13,896 nt of DNA from NCBI GenBank assembly GCA_903867285.1, contig CAIPQX010000004.1:1-13896 (forward strand). The letters are read 5' to 3'. Each line of letters opens with the position of its first letter. Position 1 is the first letter of the stretch. Shown here piece after piece: positions 1 to 5,661 of this stretch. Below the pieces are notes generated by a model that saw nothing but the letters and a program-made list of their open reading frames with translations, ran no database searches and was not told the DNA's origin. This DNA comes from an uncultured Actinomycetes bacterium (GTDB lineage: Bacteria; Actinomycetota; Actinomycetes; Nanopelagicales; Nanopelagicaceae). A program made the position numbers and the translations under genes.

Positions 1-1
1 G

Positions 2-733
2 CCACCAGTGTCTCTCAATATTCGCCAGGTGGATGGAAAAGTTCAACTCCGTGGCGAAAATGAATGGCCTTTAGCTCGCACCGAGTGGAGTCGGCAGTAT
101 TTAGAGCTCAGTAATTTATCTATCAATAATTCCGTTCCACAGCAGCAACAGGACCTCACATACGATGCGATGGGAGAAGGTGTAACTTTTTATGGCGCTC
201 CTCTTCTTCAGGGCACGGAAATTACTGGCCCGGTGAGTGCCAAACTCTGGATTTCATCATCTACATCCGACGCTGATCTATTCCTTATCTTGCGCGCATT
301 TAATGACGAGGGAGATGAAATTCTTTTTGAGGGGGCAAATGACCCTAAAACTCCAATGTCGCAGGGCTGGTTGCGGGCTTCACATCGAGAACTTGATCTT
401 TCAAAGAGCAAACCATGGGCTCCTTTTCACAAACACGTGAGTCAGGAACCATTAAAACCGGGGCAGATTTACGAGTTAGATATTGAAATCTGGTCGACTT
501 GCTTAGCTTTACCGGCTGGCTATCGATTGGCGCTGACTGTAAAGGGTTGCGACTTTGATCATGGTTTGGAACCAGTCGAAATGGGTGGACGAATCATGAA
601 GGGAAGTGGTCCATTTAGACATGATCAACCTTTAGATCGGCCAACGGAGATATTCGCGAACCAAGTCACTCTGTATACCGGAGCTAATTATCCGTCCTCG
701 ATCTTATTGCCGATAATTCCTTCGAAACCTTAG
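2..733 (+). CDS. CocE/NonD-family hydrolase, C-terminal part (5' truncated by window edge)
   Basis: The open frame runs into the left edge with no convincing start. A GTG at base 8 is in frame, but the codons before it (Pro-Pro) read on, so the gene begins outside the window. About 243 residues are visible. They look like the C-terminal jelly-roll domain (PepX_C type) of CocE/NonD hydrolases, which cleave esters or X-Pro amides. Supporting stretches are LTYDAMGEGVTFYGAPLL, then EITGPVSAKLWISSST with DADLFLILRAFNDEGDE, and later LKPGQIYELDIEIWST and LPAGYRLALTVKGCDFDH. The Ser-His-Asp catalytic alpha/beta-hydrolase domain would lie upstream and is not seen. The stop TAG (731-733) overlaps the stop of the opposing hydrolase gene. 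The family call is good; the substrate cannot be stated. Confidence 0.82.
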   Translation, partial: PPVSLNIRQVDGKVQLRGENEWPLARTEWSRQYLELSNLSINNSVPQQQQDLTYDAMGEGVTFYGAPLLQGTEITGPVSAKLWISSSTSDADLFLILRAFNDEGDEILFEGANDPKTPMSQGWLRASHRELDLSKSKPWAPFHKHVSQEPLKPGQIYELDIEIWSTCLALPAGYRLALTVKGCDFDHGLEPVEMGGRIMKGSGPFRHDQPLDRPTEIFANQVTLYTGANYPSSILLPIIPSKP

Positions 734-1782
734 AGGTGATCCACCATCCAGTCACCAGCAAGGGGATGGTACAAATATGGGTAATTGTTACAAACATGGT
801 TCCCATCGTCGATCATGACTAATTTTGCGTTGCGGGCTTCTGCGACGACTCGCTCTGCATGCTGATACGGGACCAGTCGATCTTTCTTTCCGAAGATAAC
901 CAAGAGCGGCTGTTTGAGATTGTGAAGACAACCTTCGAGCGTAATGCTGTCTGCTATCGCTCGCGCCTCCTCGATGCTATGCGCACCAGAATATTGATAA
1001 AAGGCGGCACGACTTATCGGTGGACGCGCATCGTAACGGCTGCCGGTGTCGTAAGAGCCACCTACAGTTACGGCCGCCTTAATTCGTGAGTCGTGCGCCG
1101 CACTGCGTGCTGCGTAGTACCCACCCATACTCACACCAACAATACCTAAGCGTTTTGCATCTACTTCTCTAATAGTTAAGAGTGTATCAATGGCGACCTT
1201 GATCGCACTTTCATAATTTGGGCGGAGTGCAAAATAGAACCCGGATTCCCCTTGCCCGGGACCATCTAAAGAAAAAGTTGCTAAACCTCGAGTTAAGAAG
1301 ACATTCTCCCAATTGAAAAACTCTTCTTTAGTAGAATCTAACCCCGGCAGCAAAATAACTACTGGTGGATTGCTAGCTCCTGGTGGAGTTCGAAGATTTC
1401 CAACCAATTGGTGGCCTTCGAAAGGAATTTCGATACGGCGGGCCGATGGATCGAGATTCTTATGAGCTCGAAGTAATGCAGCTATGGATTTCTCGGTTGC
1501 AAACTTATGTTTTGTCATATCCAAAACCCAGACAAATTTTGCAAAGTGATAGCTCAGCGCCGCGCGATTCCATGCATTACCCGCACTAACTTTATGGCCC
1601 GCGCGCTCTGCCTCGGCAGCTAACTCGGCATGCATATCACCATTAGAAACCCAGGCATCGAGCCAATTGGACCAGTTTTCTAACGTTGATGTGACGCGTT
1701 GAAAGTCATTTGGGTCAACCCCTTGAGTTGTAAAGCGCGGTGCCCAGTGGTCTATTGCCGATTGAATATCTGAATCTCTCAT
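730..1782 (-). CDS. Alpha/beta-hydrolase similar to 2,6-dihydropseudooxynicotine hydrolase / FrsA-like
   Basis: A 350-residue protein from ATG 1782. An alpha-helical N-terminal region of about 110 residues precedes a core hydrolase fold, with strand VVILLPGLDS (141-150) and LDGPGQGES (172-180). The nucleophile elbow is GVSMGG with Ser218. Asp301 (KKDRLVP) and His329 (DGNHV) complete a likely triad. The helical cap followed by this triad spacing matches my recollection of the nicotine-pathway C-C hydrolase DHPONH (Ser217/Asp300/His329). That agreement is one reason for choosing this start over TTG 1854, which would overlap the upstream LacI gene; neither start has a strong ribosome binding site. 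The DHPONH acidic residue near 248 has no equivalent in GSYDTGSRYDARP, so the substrate probably differs. The gene lies 34 bases after the LacI stop, probably co-transcribed. It likely hydrolyses a C-C, ester or amide bond in the cytoplasm. Confidence 0.8.
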   Translation of the reverse strand: MRDSDIQSAIDHWAPRFTTQGVDPNDFQRVTSTLENWSNWLDAWVSNGDMHAELAAEAERAGHKVSAGNAWNRAALSYHFAKFVWVLDMTKHKFATEKSIAALLRAHKNLDPSARRIEIPFEGHQLVGNLRTPPGASNPPVVILLPGLDSTKEEFFNWENVFLTRGLATFSLDGPGQGESGFYFALRPNYESAIKVAIDTLLTIREVDAKRLGIVGVSMGGYYAARSAAHDSRIKAAVTVGGSYDTGSRYDARPPISRAAFYQYSGAHSIEEARAIADSITLEGCLHNLKQPLLVIFGKKDRLVPYQHAERVVAEARNAKLVMIDDGNHVCNNYPYLYHPLAGDWMVDHL

Positions 1783-1816
1783 CTCAAAACAGTAATATGT
1801 ATTGGAGTACAAGTCA

Positions 1817-2836
1817 CTATCTTTTGGGAACCGGTCCTGACGATTCACGTACAACCAGAGTTACCGGGAGAGTTATCTTTCTAGGACTCGTCACCTTGCC
1901 CTCGATTTGATTTATAAGTAATCGTGCGGATTCCACTCCCATCTCAAAGTGTGGCGCGCTGACTGTTGTGAGCGAAGGGCTAAAGTCTTCCGAGAATGGC
2001 ATATTGTTAAAACCAATTACAGAGATGTCTTGCGGAGCCCGCAGACCATGTTTGCGCAGGGCATGGAAAACACCTAAGGCGAGCAAATCGTTGCCAGCAA
2101 GGACAGCGGTTACGCTCTTTGGGTTCGCTTCCAGGAATTTATTCATAGCAATCTCGCCAGCTGAGACTGAGAGAGCAGTTGCCTTAATTATCTTCGTGGT
2201 CAGCCCTAAACGTTTGGCGGTATTTGTAAAAGCGATACTTCGAACGCTTGCGGTCGAGAGCACGGTCGGTCCGGCGAGATGCAGGACTTTTTTATGGCCG
2301 AGAGCCGCTAAATGTTCTAAGGCCGCAGCAATTCCGGCGGCATCGTCCCCAATCACCGAGGGGAATGGAACTCCGGAGGCTTCACGGTTTACGAGGACCG
2401 CTTTAACGCCTTGGTTGTGATACTTAGCAATCATGCTGCGTTCGGTATGGCCGGTTGCAATGATGAGGCCATCGACCTGGCGCTCCATAAGGGAGTCAAA
2501 GAGAGCATTTTCAATTTCAGCGCTGTTGTCCGTGTTGACGACTAGAGCCGAGTAGCCACGCGAAAACAGGACGCTGTCTACTCCACGAACAATGGGGGGG
2601 AAAATCGGGTTAGTTAGATCAGGGACGATAACCCCAATTGTCATGGATTTGCGGGTTCGCAATCCTCGAGCAACGGTATTTGGGGAGTACTGCATCTCAT
2701 CCGCAATTTTGCGGATCTTCTTAACGGTAGCTTTGCTCACCTGCCCCGCGGTCTCTTGGTTGAGGGAGCGAGAGACGGTACTGACATTGACCCCAGCCCT
2801 CTTAGCCACATCGGCCAGGGTGACTCTTGATCGCAT
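1817..2836 (-). CDS. LacI-family transcriptional regulator
   Basis: 339 residues, the usual length for the family. The N-terminal helix-turn-helix is at 6-25 (TLADVAKRAGVNVSTVSRSL) and the hinge helix at 53-62 (NTVARGLR), whose Leu normally inserts at a central CpG. A periplasmic-binding-protein-like effector domain follows, with IGVIVPDLTNPIFPPIVRGV (67-86), VDGLIIATGH (121-130), AVLAGNDLLALGVFHAL (244-260) and the C-terminal SPSLTTVSAPHFEMG (286-300). The start ATG is preceded by AAGG about 8 bases upstream. The gene diverges from the catabolic operon across a 108-base gap holding a matching palindrome, so it most likely represses that operon, and perhaps itself, until an effector binds. 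The effector is unknown; sugars and sugar acids are common for the family, but other small molecules occur. A run of seven C on the coding strand (2594-2600) lies inside the gene. Confidence 0.95.
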   Translation of the reverse strand: MRSRVTLADVAKRAGVNVSTVSRSLNQETAGQVSKATVKKIRKIADEMQYSPNTVARGLRTRKSMTIGVIVPDLTNPIFPPIVRGVDSVLFSRGYSALVVNTDNSAEIENALFDSLMERQVDGLIIATGHTERSMIAKYHNQGVKAVLVNREASGVPFPSVIGDDAAGIAAALEHLAALGHKKVLHLAGPTVLSTASVRSIAFTNTAKRLGLTTKIIKATALSVSAGEIAMNKFLEANPKSVTAVLAGNDLLALGVFHALRKHGLRAPQDISVIGFNNMPFSEDFSPSLTTVSAPHFEMGVESARLLINQIEGKVTSPRKITLPVTLVVRESSGPVPKR

Positions 2837-2864
2837 GTCGCTACCTTATAGTTCAAATAATGCC

Positions 2865-2893
2865 TTGACGAGTGCCCCGAAACAGTTAATAAT
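2865..2893 (+). promoter_or_regulatory. Probable sigma-70-type promoter of the catabolic operon
   Basis: The -35 box TTGACG (2865-2870) matches consensus at five of six positions. The -10 box AATAAT (2888-2893) also matches at five of six, with an optimal 17-base spacer. Transcription would start near 2900, about 45 bases before the first operon ATG. The start site falls at the edge of the LacI-type palindrome, so a bound repressor would block initiation. This is read by eye; no start site has been mapped. Confidence 0.6.
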
Positions 2894-2899
2894 AAAGGG

Positions 2900-2913
2900 T
2901 GCAATCGATTGCA
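2900..2913. promoter_or_regulatory. LacI-family operator (perfect 14-base palindrome)
   Basis: TGCAATCGATTGCA is its own reverse complement, with a central CG as typical for LacI/PurR-class operators bound by a hinge-helix leucine. It sits directly downstream of the -10 box at 2888-2893, in the gap next to the divergent LacI gene. The obvious reading is repression of the rightward operon. It also lies upstream of the leftward LacI-hydrolase pair, so it may control both directions. Confidence 0.8.
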
Positions 2914-2944
2914 TGATTTTGACCGAGCCGTCTAAGGAGTCACT

Positions 2945-3892
2945 ATGAGTATCAGCTCAAAACCAACTATTGGTTGGATTGGAGCTGGACGTATGGGCTT
3001 CCAGTTGGCAACGCGCCTGCTTGAGGCTGGTCACGACGTGACCGTTTACAACAGAACTCGCGCTAAAGCAGAGCCACTCGTCGCGCTCGGTGCCAAGGTT
3101 GTAGATCGTCCGAGCGACCTAGCAGGCTTAGACGTTGTTTTCATCATGGTCTCTGCCCCCAAGGACCTCGAAGAGGTAACGATGGGCGAACATGGCGTAC
3201 TAACTGTCGCAGGCAAGTCCCCCAAGGTAATTATTGATTCTTCGACAGTATCAACTGAAGTTTCGGAGAAGGTTCGAGCTTTTGCCACCACAAAAGGCAC
3301 CGAGTTACTTGCCGCTCCGGTCAGCGGGAATCCCGCAGTTATTGCCGCTGGAAAGTTAACTGTTGCGGTATCTGGCCCTAAAGATGTTTACGCGGAAGTT
3401 GCTGGACTCATCAATCTCTTCGGCAGAAAAGTCACATATGTTGGCGAGGGCGAAGTTGCTCGCTTGGTGAAGATTGCTCACAACATCATGTTGGGTGTTG
3501 TCTCCCAGACGCTCGCCGAGATTGTTACATTGACAGAGAAAGCTGGAGTCGAGCGGTCTGCATTCCTAGAGTTTCTGAACGACTCGGTCATGGGATCCAC
3601 TTTCACTAAATACAAATCCCCCTCAATAGTAAATTTAGATTTCACACCAACTTTTACTATCCCTCTACTCCTTAAAGATTTTGATTTGGGATTAGATGCA
3701 GCATATGAGTTACAGGTTCCCATGCCGATCACCGCCGCTGCACAGCAAATCACGGCTTCTGCTCGTGGCGCCGGATATGTTGAAGAAGATTTCATGATCC
3801 TTCTGATAGAGCAGGCTCGTCGTGCGGGAATGTCTCTTGTGTCAGAAAATAAAAAAGTGCTAAGTGGACTCGAGGTAGAAAGCAATGGCTAA
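2945..3892 (+). CDS. NAD(P)-dependent beta-hydroxyacid dehydrogenase (3-hydroxyisobutyrate dehydrogenase family)
   Basis: 315 residues, close to the family norm of about 290-300. An N-terminal Rossmann domain starts with GWIGAGRMGFQLATRLLEAG (10-29), with an Asn-Arg-Thr stretch after strand 2 (YNRTRAK), which favours NADP but does not prove it. The substrate-loop region APVSGNPAVIAAGKLTV (124-140) replaces the usual DAPVSGG, with Asn129 for the second Gly. The catalytic Lys is Lys176 in VKIAHN (usually KxxNN), and the conserved LLLKDFDLG (241-249) is present. The family interconverts beta-hydroxy acids and their semialdehydes or tartronate semialdehyde and glycerate. The start ATG has an AAGGAG five bases upstream. 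As first gene of the LacI-controlled operon it overlaps the next gene by 8 bases. The exact substrate cannot be assigned; 3-hydroxyisobutyrate and 2-hydroxy-3-oxopropionate are both possible. Confidence 0.9.
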   Translation: MSISSKPTIGWIGAGRMGFQLATRLLEAGHDVTVYNRTRAKAEPLVALGAKVVDRPSDLAGLDVVFIMVSAPKDLEEVTMGEHGVLTVAGKSPKVIIDSSTVSTEVSEKVRAFATTKGTELLAAPVSGNPAVIAAGKLTVAVSGPKDVYAEVAGLINLFGRKVTYVGEGEVARLVKIAHNIMLGVVSQTLAEIVTLTEKAGVERSAFLEFLNDSVMGSTFTKYKSPSIVNLDFTPTFTIPLLLKDFDLGLDAAYELQVPMPITAAAQQITASARGAGYVEEDFMILLIEQARRAGMSLVSENKKVLSGLEVESNG

Positions 3893-5129
3893 TAACACTC
3901 CGCTACAAGCCCCGGGACATATGGGGGTTGATTATGAGATGCGCGTTGATTTCGATCGATTGCGTAAATATCGTATTAGGCGGGCCAAAGAGTCGCTCAA
4001 TTCCAGTGACTGTGGAGCCTTCCTTCTCTTTGATTTTTATAACATTCGATATACAACCCAATCGTGGGTGGGCGGAGCGCTTGGCGACAAGATGACGCGC
4101 TATGCACTTTTGACGCGCGATGGCGAGCCGATGCTCTGGGATTTCGGTTCTGCTGTTCGCCACCATAAGTTGTATTCGCCATGGCTAAAAGTCGAAAATA
4201 ATCGCCCCGGAATGTTGGGTATGCGTGGTGCAGTTGCTCCCTCAGCCGGGCTCATGGAATCGGCTATTAAAGAGATCAAAGGCCTTTTGGAAGATGCGGG
4301 CGTTGCCCATCTTCCAGTTGGAGTAGATATTGTTGAGCCAGCTTTTCTCTTTGAGATGCAACGCCAAGGTTTAACCGTCGTGGATTGCCAACAGGAGATG
4401 CTTGATGCTCGTCTTATCAAAAATCAAGATGAGATCATGTTGCTTAATCAAGCCGCAGCGATGGTTGATGGCGTATATCAAAATATTGTCGACGTGCTAA
4501 AGCCAGGCATTCGCGAGAATGAAATTGTGGCGCTGGCAAATAAGCGACTCTATGAAATGGGTTCAGATCAAGTGGAAGCGATCAACGCAATTTCTGGAGA
4601 GCGTTGCAATCCACACCCACATAACTTTACCGACCGCCTGATTCGCCCGGGAGATCAAGCTTTCTTCGACATCATTCACTCCTTTAATGGTTATCGCACC
4701 TGCTACTACCGAACATTTGCGGTGGGAAGTAGCACGCCATCACAACGCGATGCATACACAAAAGCTCGCGAATGGATGGATGCTGCCATCGATGCAGTAA
4801 AAGTCGGAACGGACACCGCTGCGATTGCCAAGGTCTGGCCTAAGGCGGAAGAGTTTGGTTTTGATAGTGAGTTGGCTGCCTTTGGTCTGCAATTCGGACA
4901 CGGTCTTGGGCTTGGACTGCATGAGCGCCCAATAATTTCTCGACTCAACAGTTTGGACAATCCGATCGAGATTCGTCCCGGAATGGTCTTCGCCCTAGAA
5001 ACTTACTGCCCAGCCTCAGACGGCGTTTCCGCGGCGCGTATTGAGGAAGAGGTGGTGGTCACTGATAGTGGCGTACATATCTTGACCAAGTTCCCCGCAC
5101 AAGAGCTCTTTGTGGCAAATCCTTACTAA
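3885..5129 (+). CDS. M24 (creatinase/aminopeptidase P fold) protein with an altered metal site
   Basis: 414 residues with the two-domain M24 layout: a creatinase-type N-domain (about 20-170, including LLFDFYNIRYTTQ) and a C-terminal pita-bread domain (about 180-405). Expected metal ligands appear as Asp262 (AFFDII), His339 (FGHGLGLG), Glu372 (FALETY) and Glu387 or Glu388 (ARIEEEVVVT). His346 (LHERP) matches the second active-site His. The second bridging Asp, normally 11 residues after the first in a 'GYxxDxTRT' context, is Cys273 in GYRTCYYRTF. This makes ordinary dinuclear peptidase activity doubtful. Non-peptidase relatives on this fold include creatinase (metal-free), ectoine hydrolase DoeA/EutD and the DMSP lyase DddP, whose N-domain has a similar 'NIRYAT' stretch as I recall it. 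It starts inside the end of the previous gene with GAGGT eight bases ahead, implying translational coupling. The family is certain, the reaction is not. Confidence 0.88.
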   Translation: MANNTPLQAPGHMGVDYEMRVDFDRLRKYRIRRAKESLNSSDCGAFLLFDFYNIRYTTQSWVGGALGDKMTRYALLTRDGEPMLWDFGSAVRHHKLYSPWLKVENNRPGMLGMRGAVAPSAGLMESAIKEIKGLLEDAGVAHLPVGVDIVEPAFLFEMQRQGLTVVDCQQEMLDARLIKNQDEIMLLNQAAAMVDGVYQNIVDVLKPGIRENEIVALANKRLYEMGSDQVEAINAISGERCNPHPHNFTDRLIRPGDQAFFDIIHSFNGYRTCYYRTFAVGSSTPSQRDAYTKAREWMDAAIDAVKVGTDTAAIAKVWPKAEEFGFDSELAAFGLQFGHGLGLGLHERPIISRLNSLDNPIEIRPGMVFALETYCPASDGVSAARIEEEVVVTDSGVHILTKFPAQELFVANPY

Positions 5130-5133
5130 CATC

Positions 5134-5661
5134 ATGGTCATGTCAAAAGGGATACCCGGTCTGCAGCGAGTAGATCACGTCGGTATTACGGTTCCCGATT
5201 TGGAAGAGGCAACACGATTCTTTATTGATGTGTTGGGTTGCGAATATATGTACACGCTCGGGCCATTCCAGAGTGAAGAAAATTGGATGAAAGAGCATTT
5301 GAATGTGCATCCTCGGGCGATCATGAGACAGTTGCACTTCTTTAAGCTCAATGGCGTTGCAATATTTGAAGTATTCGAATATTCAGCGCCAGAACAAGAT
5401 GGAACAGTTCCGAGAAACAGTGATGTTGGCGGTCATCACGTTGCACTCTATGTCGACGATATGGGAGCAGCGCTAGCTCACCTTAAACTGCATGACATTC
5501 AAATCCTCGGCGAACCCACTGCCAGTAAGGGTCCTAGCGAGGGTCAACACTGGGTTTACTTCCTGTCCCCATGGGGGATGCAATTCGAATTAGTTACTTA
5601 TCCAAACGGGAAAGCCTTTGATCACAATCCAGAGAAATTTGTTAGGAAGGTAAAGGAATAA
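5134..5661 (+). CDS. VOC-superfamily (glyoxalase/extradiol dioxygenase fold) metalloprotein
   Basis: 175 residues from ATG 5134. A second ATG at 5140 and an upstream in-frame TTG at 5110 are possible alternatives; no clear ribosome binding site separates them, and the start lies 4 bases after the previous stop, so re-initiation is likely. Two beta-alpha-beta-beta-beta modules are visible: VDHVGITVPDLEEATRFF (13-30) and GHHVALYVDDMGAALAHL (100-117). The four usual metal ligands are present as His15, Glu79 (IFEVFEY), His102 and Glu152 (MQFELVTYP). The fold supports glyoxalases, epimerases, ring-cleaving dioxygenases and lyases. This copy has one VOC pair rather than the two typical of extradiol dioxygenases, which favours an isomerase, lyase or glyoxalase-like role on a pathway intermediate. 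It directly abuts the E1 gene. Confidence 0.87.
   Translation: MVMSKGIPGLQRVDHVGITVPDLEEATRFFIDVLGCEYMYTLGPFQSEENWMKEHLNVHPRAIMRQLHFFKLNGVAIFEVFEYSAPEQDGTVPRNSDVGGHHVALYVDDMGAALAHLKLHDIQILGEPTASKGPSEGQHWVYFLSPWGMQFELVTYPNGKAFDHNPEKFVRKVKE

Noticed and set aside
1783..1854. Longer hydrolase reading frame starting at TTG 1854
   Set aside because: It overlaps the LacI gene by 38 bases, has no ribosome binding site, and adds 24 residues before the Met that gives a DHPONH-like length and triad numbering.
2594..2600. Run of seven G (C on the coding strand) inside the LacI gene as a possible phase-variation tract
   Set aside because: Seven bases is short for phase variation, and the run is explained by Phe-Pro-Pro-Ile codons in a conserved stretch.
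3955..3963. ATCGATTGC, resembling a half operator, inside the M24 gene
   Set aside because: Only one arm and the centre match; the left arm is absent. It is likely chance, although auxiliary LacI operators inside genes are known.
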